64,000 nt of DNA from assembly GCF_004571135.1 (NCBI RefSeq), contig NZ_SPSB01000004.1, forward strand, positions 186,001 through 250,000, given 5' to 3'. Each line of letters begins with the position of its first letter. Position 1 is the stretch's first letter. Source of the stretch: Algoriphagus kandeliae. GTDB taxonomy: Bacteria; Bacteroidota; Bacteroidia; Cytophagales; Cyclobacteriaceae. The position numbers and the translations under genes were made by a program. Below, in pieces: positions 52,738 through 62,247 of this stretch. The notes under the pieces were generated by a model. That model was not told the origin of the DNA. It made no database searches and saw only the letters and a program-made list of their open reading frames with translations.

Positions 52738-53352
52738 TTACTTGTAATTTTTCTCCCCTGCCTCAATCGGAATTTTTAAAATATTTTCCCGGGGAGGAAT
52801 GGGGCAAGCATAATCAGGATTGTAGGCGCAGTAGGGATTATAAGCCAAGTTAAAATCAATAGTGATACTAGTTTTCCCATCCTGTCGGGCATTGATGTAG
52901 CGCCCGCCTCCGTAAGTTTCCCGACCACTCGTCTCATCTGCAAATGCCAAAAAGAAATTCCGCATATCAGTCTCGTCGATTGCCTGCAAAAGCAACAGCC
53001 TATTGGTCTGACCTCCCAATTCAAATTCAGCAAATGAATGCTCAATGTAACGCTCCTTACTTCCATCCGTCAGAGGAACTTCCCGGACCTTTTTTTCTTC
53101 ATTGGGAATCAAGCGAGCTTTGACTTTATAGGTGGGATCAATAGGATAAAAGGTTAATTCTTTAAAGTCCCGCTTCTGTTCCTCCGTAAGTGGAGACTCA
53201 ATGTTATATCGGATAAATTTGTATTGCCGCTCGCGCTCGGCTTCGATTTTTTCAATGTAAGTTTCCGGGTCTTCGGCACTCGTGAGCGTATAGATGACCG
53301 CAGCGAGTACCACCACGGTCACGAAGATGAGTAGAATATGGTTAGTTTTCAT
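52738..53352 (-). CDS. DUF1684 domain protein
   Basis: The 204-residue protein has an N-terminal hydrophobic segment (5-24, anchor or signal) and the DUF1684 domain with YIEKIEAERERQYKFI, FYPIDPTYKVKARL and YNPYCAYNPDYACPIPP near the C-terminus. The C-terminal motif NPYCAY...CPIPPRENIL is typical of the family; the function is unknown. It begins 3 bases after the radC stop and is likely co-transcribed with it. Confidence 0.88.
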   Translation of the reverse strand: MKTNHILLIFVTVVVLAAVIYTLTSAEDPETYIEKIEAERERQYKFIRYNIESPLTEEQKRDFKELTFYPIDPTYKVKARLIPNEEKKVREVPLTDGSKERYIEHSFAEFELGGQTNRLLLLQAIDETDMRNFFLAFADETSGRETYGGGRYINARQDGKTSITIDFNLAYNPYCAYNPDYACPIPPRENILKIPIEAGEKNYK

Positions 53353-53355
53353 TTT

Positions 53356-54051
53356 TTACAGAATACCTTCATCGGCGAAGCTAAAATAGCCCATATCTGT
53401 AAAAATCACATGATCTAAGACCGGCAAATCCATTGCGCGGCCTATTTCGGTGAGCCGCTTGGTCAAGCGCTTATCCTGTTCAGAGGGACTGAGCGTACCA
53501 CTCGGATGATTGTGAACCAAAATCACAGACTGAGCATGATGGTCCAGTGCTGTCTTAAAAACCACTTTTGCGTCAACCACAGTCCCTGATGTCCCACCTT
53601 GGGAAATCCTTTCCTTTTTGATGACCTGATTGGATCGGGTTAGCAATACCAAATAAAAATGCTCTACCAATTCATCAAATAATTCGGGTTTCATGAGCTC
53701 ATAAACATCCCGGGAACTGGAGATTTTCACTCGTTTTCGCGGTTCGAGTACTTTTCTCCGTCGTCCTAGCTCCAATGCGCTGACAATACTGATCGCCTTA
53801 GCCTCTCCAATTCCTTTAAACTTCTTGAGATCCTGAACGCTTAGTCGCGCCAGCGCGGCCAAATCATGATTCACGGAAGCCAAGATATGCCGAGAAAGAT
53901 CAACAGCACTGAGTGAGGGTGTTCCTGACCCAATTAGAATGGCAATCAGTTCAGCATCCGTTAAAGCTGTTTTTCCTTTTAGTAAAAGCTTTTCCCGGGG
54001 TCTATCTTCCTCGGATAGCTGAGAGATTTTGATTGATGTAGAAAAATCCAT
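53356..54051 (-). CDS. radC: RadC (UPF0758) family protein, chromosomal copy
   Basis: The 231-residue protein has both parts of the family: an N-terminal helix-hairpin-helix region (residues 60-95, with LKKFKGIGEAKAISIVSALELGRR) and a C-terminal JAB domain with HNHPSG at 180-185 and Asp193. The C-terminus GYFSFADEG is nearly the same as in the short copy at 2965. The in vivo role is unsettled. It precedes DUF1684. Confidence 0.93.
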   Translation of the reverse strand: MDFSTSIKISQLSEEDRPREKLLLKGKTALTDAELIAILIGSGTPSLSAVDLSRHILASVNHDLAALARLSVQDLKKFKGIGEAKAISIVSALELGRRRKVLEPRKRVKISSSRDVYELMKPELFDELVEHFYLVLLTRSNQVIKKERISQGGTSGTVVDAKVVFKTALDHHAQSVILVHNHPSGTLSPSEQDKRLTKRLTEIGRAMDLPVLDHVIFTDMGYFSFADEGIL

Positions 54052-54099
54052 GTTTAAAAAGTTTATTGAAACTAAAAATACTGATAAACTGAAAATAAA

Positions 54100-54123
54100 A
54101 AAACCCCGACAAGCGGGGTTTTG
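54100..54123 (-). terminator. Terminator of rpsT
   Basis: AAAACCCCG and CGGGGTTTT form a 9-bp stem with a 6-base loop (ACAAG plus adjacent); on the minus strand a T-run follows. It lies about 20 bases after the rpsT stop. Confidence 0.9.
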
Positions 54124-54142
54124 AAAATAAGTTGAATGCTAA

Positions 54143-54397
54143 TTAGCCAAGAGCATTGACAAATTTCGCAAGCTTAGATTTCTTATTGCTAGCGTTATTC
54201 CTGTGAATAATGTTCTTCTTTGCCAGCTTATCAAGCATAGAGGATACTTTTTTGTAAAGCTCCTGTGCTTCAGCCTTATCAGTAGCAGCTTTCAATCTCT
54301 TGATGAAAGTTCTAGTAGTTTTGGCTTGATATCTGTTTCTCAAACGCTTCGCTTCGTTGGCACGAATTCTCTTTAGAGCGGATTTGTGATTTGCCAT
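54143..54397 (-). CDS. rpsT: 30S ribosomal protein S20
   Basis: The 84-residue basic protein MANHKSALKRIRANEAKRLR is typical S20, with the conserved IIHRNNASNKKSKLAKFVNAL C-terminal segment. It binds 16S rRNA in the small subunit. It is monocistronic, with its own promoter at 54447-54478 and terminator at 54100-54123. Confidence 0.97.
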   Translation of the reverse strand: MANHKSALKRIRANEAKRLRNRYQAKTTRTFIKRLKAATDKAEAQELYKKVSSMLDKLAKKNIIHRNNASNKKSKLAKFVNALG

Positions 54398-54446
54398 ATC
54401 TTGATTTTAATAAATTTCTTTACGATCCCCTAACCGAATTGGAGTG

Positions 54447-54478
54447 CAAATTTACGGTAAATAATTATTTCCGCCAAA
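54447..54478 (-). promoter_or_regulatory. rpsT promoter
   Basis: On the minus strand TTTG (54475-54478) and TAAATTTG (54447-54454) are separated by exactly 20 bases, the best Bacteroidota consensus match in this window. Transcription would start near 54440, giving a leader of about 43 bases. Confidence 0.75.
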
Positions 54479-54607
54479 GGATTTTATTAATTACCTCACT
54501 AAAATTCAAACTGAAGAAATCGAAAATTTTACGTGCTAGATTAATTTCCGACAAATATAAAGGCTTTTTGATGTTTTTCAGCTCGTTAATTCTGTTTATT
54601 TTGAAAA

Positions 54608-55552
54608 ATGAAATTTTTTATGATCTACATATTTTACCTCTTTTTAAATGGATCTACCCTTGCTCCCTGGGGATTTTTTGCTCATCAACTGATCAATCGG
54701 CTCGCTGTTTACTCACTTCCTCCGGAGTTAATCACTTTCTATAAACCTCAAATTCAGTTTATTACAGAAAAAGCTGTTAATCCGGATCGAAGAAGATATG
54801 CCGTAGAGGGCGAGGCCGAAAAACATTACATCGACTTGGATCAGTATGGAGATTCTGCGCTTACTATTCTACCAATTTATTGGAATGAGGCCGTAGAAAA
54901 ATTTGGAGAGGATAGTCTCCGAGCTCATGGAATAGGTCCTTGGTCTGCCTATTTGACCTTTCTAAACTTGGTTGAGGCTTTTGAGAAAAAGAACAGCGCT
55001 GCTATTCTCCGCCTGTCAGCTGATTTGGGTCATTATTTAGGGGATTTGAATGTCCCCTTACATACTACCATGAACTACAATGGACAGCTTACCGGACAGG
55101 AAGGAATACATGGGTTTTGGGAAAGCCGGGTACCTGAATTGCTTTCTCAAAACTTCTCGCTGTGGGTAGGGAAAGCTGAATACATAAAAAAGCCTCAAGA
55201 GGCAATCTGGAAAGCTGTGGAAGAAGCCCATAGTCAAGTAGATAGTGTCTTGAATTTTGAGCGTGAATTGAGCCGGCAATTTTCTGATGATCAGAAATAT
55301 AGCTTTGAAGAAAGGAACCGCTTAACCACTCGGGTTTATTCCCAAGAATTCACCGAGGCCTATGCCATTGCTTTGGATGGAATGGTAGAACGTCAAATGC
55401 GAAAATCCATCAAAATGATTGCTGGTTTTTGGTATACCGCATGGGTGAATGCAGGTCAGCCGGACTTATCGAAGTTTGAGACTAACACTCAACCGGAAGA
55501 AGAAGAACTTCCAACAAATCCATCACTACGAGTCAGAACTCACGATAATTAG
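54608..55552 (+). CDS. Zinc-dependent phospholipase C/S1-P1 nuclease-like family protein
   Basis: The 314-residue protein begins with a hydrophobic leader, then WGFFAHQLINRLAVYSLP, with a probable Trp/His zinc-ligand site, and GHYLGDLNVPLHTTMNYNGQ and GIHGFWESRVPELL later, as in bacterial zinc-dependent phospholipase C-like and S1/P1-type proteins. The leader suggests export. Substrate and activity are not known. It stands between rpsT and a convergent aminotransferase gene. Confidence 0.8.
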   Translation: MKFFMIYIFYLFLNGSTLAPWGFFAHQLINRLAVYSLPPELITFYKPQIQFITEKAVNPDRRRYAVEGEAEKHYIDLDQYGDSALTILPIYWNEAVEKFGEDSLRAHGIGPWSAYLTFLNLVEAFEKKNSAAILRLSADLGHYLGDLNVPLHTTMNYNGQLTGQEGIHGFWESRVPELLSQNFSLWVGKAEYIKKPQEAIWKAVEEAHSQVDSVLNFERELSRQFSDDQKYSFEERNRLTTRVYSQEFTEAYAIALDGMVERQMRKSIKMIAGFWYTAWVNAGQPDLSKFETNTQPEEEELPTNPSLRVRTHDN

Positions 55553-55570
55553 TATGGACTTTATCTAAAG

Positions 55571-56875
55571 TTAAGAATTCAAATATTCAGATATTGCTTT
55601 CCCCAATCGCTCAAAGGTATCTCTGAAGACATCCTCTTCTTCTTCCAATAAAGTCACCCGAAAACCTCTCAAGTCCGAACAAAAGGAAGAAATGGGAACC
55701 ACACAAATCCGTTCTGATGCCAGTAAGTAATAAACAAAGCGCTTGTCGAGTGGCATATTTGGATCAGAAACCCATCCTTCAACCAAGGTTTGCAGGCGAG
55801 GATCAGAAATAGAAAGCTGTTGATTTGGATTCAAGACACCATCTTCAAAGACAATTGTATTGTAAAAAGCTCCTTGGGTAGGATTGAATTTTATTCCAGG
55901 AATCTGTCCTAGAATATCTTCCATCCATTGACTCCGTTTTCCAATTTCCAAATTGGCCCTTTCCCGGTATTTCAAATATTCCGGATGGCTCATGATTTTT
56001 GGAATGGCCAATTGAGGGAGAATAGTCGAACATACCTCAATCATTTTGGCATTTTCAAGGGTCTGACAGAGTTTGGAAAACTCTTTTGAATTGCCCCGAT
56101 TGTAAAATTCCATCCATCCACAGCGAGCTCCGGGCCAAGGAAACTCTTTGGAAATTCCTTTCAATGAAATTGCAGGGCGATTCCCAATCACTTCCGCTAA
56201 AGCGACAGCTTTGATTCCATTGTAAGTGATATTCTGGTAGATTTCATCTGCAATCAGAAGTAAATTGAATTCCTCTGCAATTCGTACAAATCCTTCCAAA
56301 ACCTCCTTCGGATACACCATACCGGTAGGATTATCCGGATTAATGATCAAAATCCCGACAATGGAAGGATTGTATTTGACTTTTAGATAGAGGTCATCCA
56401 AATCCGGTAACCATTGATTATCTGGGTCCAGCTTGTAGGTAATCGGAGCGGTATTGGCGTGCGCCGCCTCAGCCGAACTATGAGTAGAATACGCAGGCGA
56501 AGGGCCAATAATCCGTGCTGTGGGAATCAAAAATTGATAAAGCTTTGCGATCGCATCTCCTAGCCCATTGAAAAATAAAATATCCTCAGGACTGATCTGG
56601 GTTCCTCCCTTTTCATTGGTGAGCTCTGCCAAAAATTGGCGAGTCTCCAAGACGCCTTTAGAATCTGCATAACCGTAGGTTTTATCTTCCTGAACCAGAT
56701 CCGCAATGATGGCCTTCATCCAATCGGGCACCTGATTGTGTTTCTGAATGGGATCTCCGATATTTTCCCAAGTCATGGGATAACCCAGAGCTTCAATCTG
56801 TCTGGCTTTTTTAACGATCCCACGGATTTCGTAGGATAATTCCTCAGCTCCCGGTCGTAAAAGTAGCTGTCTCAT
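55571..56875 (-). CDS. Pyridoxal phosphate-dependent aminotransferase (class I/II)
   Basis: The 434-residue protein has the class I/II aminotransferase fold: LLIINPDNPTGMVYPKE, the ADEIYQNITY segment and the PLP lysine in LKGISKEFPWPGARCGW (near residue 235). The N-terminus YEIRGIVKKARQIEALG is as in aspartate/tyrosine-type aminotransferases. The amino donor is not determined. It faces the PLC-like gene convergently with an 18-base gap. Confidence 0.9.
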   Translation of the reverse strand: MRQLLLRPGAEELSYEIRGIVKKARQIEALGYPMTWENIGDPIQKHNQVPDWMKAIIADLVQEDKTYGYADSKGVLETRQFLAELTNEKGGTQISPEDILFFNGLGDAIAKLYQFLIPTARIIGPSPAYSTHSSAEAAHANTAPITYKLDPDNQWLPDLDDLYLKVKYNPSIVGILIINPDNPTGMVYPKEVLEGFVRIAEEFNLLLIADEIYQNITYNGIKAVALAEVIGNRPAISLKGISKEFPWPGARCGWMEFYNRGNSKEFSKLCQTLENAKMIEVCSTILPQLAIPKIMSHPEYLKYRERANLEIGKRSQWMEDILGQIPGIKFNPTQGAFYNTIVFEDGVLNPNQQLSISDPRLQTLVEGWVSDPNMPLDKRFVYYLLASERICVVPISSFCSDLRGFRVTLLEEEEDVFRDTFERLGKAISEYLNS

Positions 56876-57015
56876 AGTTTAATAGGCTGGTTGGAAAAAG
56901 ATCCAATACAAAGAAAGCGAAAAGTCGGAGGAAAAGGATTGATTTACTATTCATTATCCAAAATCAAATAAACTCCATAGATTTCTGATCTTCCAACACT
57001 ATTCCCCCAAGCAAA

Positions 57016-57645
57016 ATGAATCAACCCAATTCCCAAGTAGACCTGTTTCTAATAGAGGGCTGCATGCGCTGTTCGAAAGGAGCCACTCCAGCCTGCAAGG
57101 TTCACCAATGGAAAGGCATTCTAGAAAAGCTGAGACAAATGCTTCTCGAGAGCGAACTGATCGAAGAAAGAAAATGGGGTGTACCAACTTATACCCTGAA
57201 TAGAAAAAACGTGATTATGCTCGGGGTATTCAAAGAATCCTGCGTTATCAGCTTTCTGAAAGGCAGTTTGATGAAAGATCCAGAGGGAATTTTGGAACTG
57301 CCCGGCCCAAATTCAAGGGATGGGAGATTGATACGATTTACACTAGATGAGCAGGTAGTCAAGTTGAAAGACAAAATCCGAGGCTTTATACTAGAGGCGA
57401 TTGAAATAGAAAAATCAGGCAAAAAGCCAGAAAGGACTTTGAAGGATCAACTTAAAATTCCTGAAGAGCTCAAACAAAAATTCGAGGAAGTTGAAGGACT
57501 GGAAAAAGCTTTTAATACCCTTTCACCTGGCAGGCAGAGAGGATATGTAATCCATTTTTTAGGCTCAAAGAAAAGTCAAACCCGAATTAATCGGATTGAA
57601 AAATTCATTCCAAAAATCATGGAAGGAAAAGGAATGATGGATTAG
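57016..57645 (+). CDS. YdeI/OmdA family protein (DUF1801 plus YdeI C-terminal domain)
   Basis: The 209-residue protein has an N-terminal cysteine-containing segment (CMRCSKGATPAC), a DUF1801-like fold (residues 30-115, with KWGVPTYTLNRKNVIMLGVF) and a C-terminal OmdA/YdeI motif (PGRQRGYVIHFLGSKKSQTRINRIEKFI). The family is widespread and uncharacterised; links to stress resistance have been suggested. The cysteine cluster at residues 15-26 is not always seen in the family. Confidence 0.82.
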   Translation: MNQPNSQVDLFLIEGCMRCSKGATPACKVHQWKGILEKLRQMLLESELIEERKWGVPTYTLNRKNVIMLGVFKESCVISFLKGSLMKDPEGILELPGPNSRDGRLIRFTLDEQVVKLKDKIRGFILEAIEIEKSGKKPERTLKDQLKIPEELKQKFEEVEGLEKAFNTLSPGRQRGYVIHFLGSKKSQTRINRIEKFIPKIMEGKGMMD

Positions 57646-57669
57646 AATCTCCTAATACTTAGAAATGAA

Positions 57670-60039
57670 TCACTTTTTCTTTTCAGCCTTCACCATATTT
57701 TTAATTCCTCTAAGTAAAGCATCCGGATTAAAGGAAATACTATCAATTCCTGCATCAATCAAAAACTTAGCGAATTCTGGTTTATCACTAGGAGCCTGAC
57801 CACAAAGACCGATCTTCTTACCATTTTTTCGAGCTACCTTGATTACTTCAGAAATCATCCATCTCACGGCTGGATTATTCTCATCAAACAATTCACTCAA
57901 AATTTCCGAGTCCCGATCTACCCCAAGAGTAAGCTGGGTCAAATCATTGGACCCAATAGAAAATCCATCAAAGACCTTTGCAAATTCTTTCGCTAAAATC
58001 ACATTAGAAGGAATCTCTGCCATCACATAGACTTCCAATCCTTTTTTACCCCGCTTGAGCCCATAAGTCTCCATAATTTTCAGAACTTTTTTGCCTTCCT
58101 CGGGAGTTCGGCAAAAAGGAATCATGACTTTAAGGTTATCCAATCCCATATTATTCCGAACTCTTTTTACAGCTTCACATTCCAATTGAAAGCCTTCCCG
58201 ATAGTTTTCATGATCATAGCGTGATGCCCCGCGGAAGCCGATCATTGGATTTTCCTCCGACAGCTCAAATTGCTTTCCTCCCAAAAGATTAGCGTATTCA
58301 TTGGACTTAAAATCACTCATTCGCAAAATCACATCTTTGGGATAAAATGCGGCTGCGATCGTTCCGACTGCTTGTGAAAGCTTATCCACGAAATATTCTT
58401 TTTTGTCCGAATACCCTTCGCAGAGCAGTTCGATATGTTCTTTCGCTTCATGATCCTCCAGTTGATCAAAATGGACCAAAGCCATAGGATGAATCTGGAT
58501 GTTTTTCGTAACGACAAACTCCATCCGCATCAAACCGACTCCTTGATTTGGAAAAAAAGAAAGATCAAAAGCCTTTTCAGGATCGGCTAGAATAAACATG
58601 GGCGCTGTTTTTGGAAGCTTCATTCCTTTGAAATTATGCTCATTTATCTTCCATTTAAGTTGACCTGAATAAACCTTACCAATCTTACCCGATGCATTAT
58701 CAATCGTGATTTCATTCCCATTCTTTAAAACTTCCAAGGCATCTTCTGCTCCCACTATTGCCAAAGCTCCCATTTCTCGAGCTACAATAGCAGCATGACT
58801 TGTCCTACCTCCTTTTGAGGTAATGATGGCGGCAGCCTTTTCCATAATGGGATCCCAATCGGGATTGGTGATTTCAGTTAATAAGATTTCTCCTTCTTTC
58901 AACAAATCTGCTTCTTCCGCGGAATGAAGAACCTTGACTTTTCCTGAAGTAATTCCATTTCCTACAGCATATCCAGAAGTGAGCAAATCTCCTTTTTCCA
59001 TTAAGGAATATTCCTTCAATTTAAAATGATCTTTCTCCGTATGAACTGTTTCGGGTCGGGCCTGAACAATAAATAATTTACCAGAATGTCCATCCTTAGC
59101 CCATTCGATATCCATAGGCAACCCGTAATGCTTTTCGATTTGCACCGCCCATTTCGCTAATAATTCCACTTCCTCATCAGAAAGCACCAATAGCTTTTGT
59201 TTTTCTATTGGGGTATTCAAGTTCACTGTCCCTCCAGATTTTGAATAGATCATGGTCTTTGTCTTGGAACCTGCCTTTTCGGAAATGATCGATTTTTTAC
59301 CTTTTTCCAAGGAAGGTTTAAAAACCAAAAATTCATCAGGAATGACGGCTCCTTGAACAATATTCTCACCCAAGCCCCAACAGCCTGTAATCAAAACAGC
59401 ATTGGGAAAACCGGATTCCGGATCGATGGAAAAAATAACTCCGCTACTCGCCAAATCAGCTCGAACCATCAATTGTACCCCAACTGACAGGGCAATTTCA
59501 AATTTATCGAAGCCTTTGTCGTGTCGGTATTTGATTGCTCGTGCATTGTAAAGCGAAGCAAAACAAGAGCGTACAGTCTTAACCAATGCTTCATTACCGC
59601 TGATATTCAAAAAAGATTCATGAAGTCCTGCAAAACTTGCACCTGGAAGGTCTTCCGCAGTCGCACTACTTCTGACTGCCACATCCACGGTCCGTTTCTC
59701 TACTTTGCACAATTTCTCATAATGCTTCTCAATTTCCTTCACCAATGAGTCTGGAATTTTTCCTTTCAAAATCAAGGATTTGATGGCATCAGAAACTTGC
59801 TTGAGATTTGAAAAATTATCTTTATCCAACCTTGCTAATTGATCCTGGATTTTTTCCTTCAAATTATTTTCCTCAATAAAAAGTCGGTATGCTGTAGCTG
59901 TAATGGCAAATCCATTAGGAATATGAACCCCTAAAGGATTGAGTTTTTGAAACATCTCACCCAAAGAGGCATTCTTTCCTCCTACTTTGGGAACATCCTC
60001 GATTCCGATTTGGTCAAATGTTAAAATGAGCGCATCCAT
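57670..60039 (-). CDS. ppsA: Phosphoenolpyruvate synthase
   Basis: PEP synthase makes PEP from pyruvate with ATP, giving AMP and phosphate, for gluconeogenesis. The 789-residue protein has the N-terminal PPDK ATP-grasp domain (VGGKNASLGEMF at 19-30; VRSSATAEDLPGASFAGLHESFLN), the phosphohistidine domain with GGRTSHAAIVAREMG near residue 418, and the C-terminal PEP-utilising barrel with IGSNDLTQLTLGVDRDS and GLCGQAPSD. It is probably monocistronic. Confidence 0.95.
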   Translation of the reverse strand: MDALILTFDQIGIEDVPKVGGKNASLGEMFQKLNPLGVHIPNGFAITATAYRLFIEENNLKEKIQDQLARLDKDNFSNLKQVSDAIKSLILKGKIPDSLVKEIEKHYEKLCKVEKRTVDVAVRSSATAEDLPGASFAGLHESFLNISGNEALVKTVRSCFASLYNARAIKYRHDKGFDKFEIALSVGVQLMVRADLASSGVIFSIDPESGFPNAVLITGCWGLGENIVQGAVIPDEFLVFKPSLEKGKKSIISEKAGSKTKTMIYSKSGGTVNLNTPIEKQKLLVLSDEEVELLAKWAVQIEKHYGLPMDIEWAKDGHSGKLFIVQARPETVHTEKDHFKLKEYSLMEKGDLLTSGYAVGNGITSGKVKVLHSAEEADLLKEGEILLTEITNPDWDPIMEKAAAIITSKGGRTSHAAIVAREMGALAIVGAEDALEVLKNGNEITIDNASGKIGKVYSGQLKWKINEHNFKGMKLPKTAPMFILADPEKAFDLSFFPNQGVGLMRMEFVVTKNIQIHPMALVHFDQLEDHEAKEHIELLCEGYSDKKEYFVDKLSQAVGTIAAAFYPKDVILRMSDFKSNEYANLLGGKQFELSEENPMIGFRGASRYDHENYREGFQLECEAVKRVRNNMGLDNLKVMIPFCRTPEEGKKVLKIMETYGLKRGKKGLEVYVMAEIPSNVILAKEFAKVFDGFSIGSNDLTQLTLGVDRDSEILSELFDENNPAVRWMISEVIKVARKNGKKIGLCGQAPSDKPEFAKFLIDAGIDSISFNPDALLRGIKNMVKAEKKK

Positions 60040-60192
60040 GGCAGTCAGGTTTTAAATTAAAGAGTACCCAAGCTACCAATCCAGAGATGAACCTCCTATG
60101 ACCTTTTTAGGGGGATTTTCTGATATATGTCAGTAATTCTGAGGATTTTGCTAAAACCCAAAAATCAATCTAAAAATGTTAGAAAAGTGCTT

Positions 60193-61197
60193 CTACTTAA
60201 AATCCTCTACCCGCATTCCCTTTCGGAAGGTATCAAAACCAAACATCGTGGGATTATATGCGCCAACGTAATCAACATTCAAATCTGGGGTAATCACTTC
60301 AGACATTCCCAAAAGCCAAAAAGAGGCATTGACAATTAATCGTCTGAGATCCTCACTTTGAAAATCCAATGAAGCACCCAAAGTAGAGGCAAAAGCCATT
60401 CCCGGGGAACCTCCTTCAATTTGGTAGGGCTTTGTCCAAGCAATAGGCATAACGGCTTTTTCCCAAATCACGGGAGCATCCGAAGTCATTCCAGCTGTAC
60501 TTTGACCATACAAAAGCACATGAGCATCTTCCGGAAGGTGTTTGATTCCATACACATCGGAAGCGCCCCAAATATCCTGAACTCCCCGAAGCACCGGATG
60601 ATCATTTTGTAGCCCGACTCCATCTACCAAAGCCCGAGTCCCTTCTTTTCCATGAATACCATGATGATTAACCCAAGTTTCTCCAAAAATCCGCTGTCCG
60701 AAACCTCTTTCCCATCCTTCGTCTTTACTCATCCAATCCCACTTTGCAAACTTTGACTCCTTATTCTTTTGATAGGCAAAGGCGTGGGTAGACGTTCGCA
60801 AGCCGATAATAGGTTTACCTGCTTTTAAAAAGTTTTCGATGTATTGGCTTTGTTCATCCGGTAATTCCCGAAAACGAATTAGCATGATCATTAAATCCGC
60901 TGATTCCAAATGTTCCAAACCGGGAATATTGTTTTGATAATTCGGCACCACATCTCCTGTAGCAGGATCGATTGGAAAAAGGACCGTGGTCTTAAATCCA
61001 TATCGATAGGCCAGAATTTTACCCAACATTGGCATGGATTCCTCTGATCGATACTCATCATCTCCAGCCACCAGCACTATATGTTTTCCTTTTCCCGGAC
61101 CTTGTTCTCCTTCAAAATGGAGGTATTGCTGTGCTTTTGAATAATTTGAAATGAAGAAAAGAAGCAAAATGGAGGAAAACAGGATTATCCGGGTCAT
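60193..61197 (-). CDS. Secreted ThuA-like domain protein
   Basis: The 334-residue protein has a signal peptide (1-22, ending KAQ) and a ThuA/glutamine amidotransferase-like fold: GKHIVLVAGDDEYRSEESMP, ADLMIMLIRFRELPDEQ and FLKAGKPIIGLRTSTHAFAY. ThuA proteins are linked with trehalose and 3-keto-disaccharide use in rhizobia. The cysteine of classical amidotransferases is not seen. It lies 7 bases upstream of... its start is 6 bases from the DUF808 gene end at 61204, so the two are likely co-transcribed. Confidence 0.82.
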   Translation of the reverse strand: MTRIILFSSILLLFFISNYSKAQQYLHFEGEQGPGKGKHIVLVAGDDEYRSEESMPMLGKILAYRYGFKTTVLFPIDPATGDVVPNYQNNIPGLEHLESADLMIMLIRFRELPDEQSQYIENFLKAGKPIIGLRTSTHAFAYQKNKESKFAKWDWMSKDEGWERGFGQRIFGETWVNHHGIHGKEGTRALVDGVGLQNDHPVLRGVQDIWGASDVYGIKHLPEDAHVLLYGQSTAGMTSDAPVIWEKAVMPIAWTKPYQIEGGSPGMAFASTLGASLDFQSEDLRRLIVNASFWLLGMSEVITPDLNVDYVGAYNPTMFGFDTFRKGMRVEDFK

Positions 61198-61203
61198 GGG
61201 AAA

Positions 61204-62073
61204 TTATTTTTTGGAAAAGATTTTTTTGAAACCAGAAATTACTAAAAGCGTGATAAATCCTACTCCTAATCCCAAAATAAAATCCTTAATGATTCCTGGC
61301 CATGAAGGGAATAAATGGTGCAGAAAATCAATATTGTGTGTAAATATCCCTCCCGAAACCAAGAGCAAGGCGATAGTTCCAATATATCCGATCACTCGAA
61401 TTACCACTGGAAGAGCCTTTACTAAAAAGCGGCCAATCTTATCCGAAATGGTATCATCCTCCGGATTGAGTGCGATCAATTTGTAACCGAACTCATCCAT
61501 CCGAACAATCAAAGCAACCAAACCATACACTCCTACTGTGGCAAGCAAAGCAATGATGGAAACCACCACTATTTGGGTGCTAAGCGACTGATCGACAACG
61601 GTTCCTAATGCAATGATGACGATTTCTACTGAGAGGATAAAATCCGTGGTAATCGCAGATTTTATCTTGGTTTTTTCATGGGCCAAAACCTGATCCTGAG
61701 TTACCTCTTCTTTCAAATTGACTTGTTGATGTTGCTGGTGAGGAATAAAAAACTCCAATATTTTTTCCGCCCCTTCATAGGCCAAATACAAGCCTCCCAA
61801 AAGTAAAATGAATGTAATCGCTACTGGAAGAAATGCACTCAAAAGAAAAGCAACAGGAAGTATGATCAGTTTATTGAGCAGGGAGCCCTTTGTAATTGCC
61901 CACAAAACCGGCAATTCCCGATCCGGTACAAAACCTGATGCTTTTTCAGCATTTACCGCCAAATCATCTCCCAAAATCCCAGAAGTTTTCTTTGCCGCCA
62001 CCTTAGTCATGGTAGCCACATCATCCATTAAGGTTGCGATATCATCAAATAGTGCAAATAATCCAGAAGCCAT
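61204..62073 (-). CDS. DUF808 (YedI-like) membrane protein
   Basis: The 289-residue protein begins MASGLFALFDDIATLMDDVATMTKVAAKKTSG within the first residues, the DUF808 hallmark, and has six to seven hydrophobic helices. The family is uncharacterised; fusion to or neighbourhood with transporters is reported for some members. Here the gene leads to the ThuA-like gene, with 6 bases between them. Confidence 0.88.
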   Translation of the reverse strand: MASGLFALFDDIATLMDDVATMTKVAAKKTSGILGDDLAVNAEKASGFVPDRELPVLWAITKGSLLNKLIILPVAFLLSAFLPVAITFILLLGGLYLAYEGAEKILEFFIPHQQHQQVNLKEEVTQDQVLAHEKTKIKSAITTDFILSVEIVIIALGTVVDQSLSTQIVVVSIIALLATVGVYGLVALIVRMDEFGYKLIALNPEDDTISDKIGRFLVKALPVVIRVIGYIGTIALLLVSGGIFTHNIDFLHHLFPSWPGIIKDFILGLGVGFITLLVISGFKKIFSKK

Positions 62074-62247
62074 GTCGAATTAGGATTTACGAAATACGAA
62101 TTACGAAACTAAGGAGAAGTGAAGGTTTAAAATAGAATCCAGCCTTAATTTAAACTATTCCTGATTGAATCAATGAAATTTTAAATTCCTATAAGATCTA
62201 GAAAAATTCAGAAGCTACATTTCACGCTACCTTTGAACTTTAAAACC

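Noticed and set aside
54391..54744. 117-residue plus-strand frame
   Set aside because: It runs across the rpsT promoter and into the PLC-like gene in another frame, with AT-rich random-looking sequence.
62080..62130. Short TACGAA-type direct repeats
   Set aside because: The units are only 6-8 bases in an AT-rich gap and are within what chance allows.
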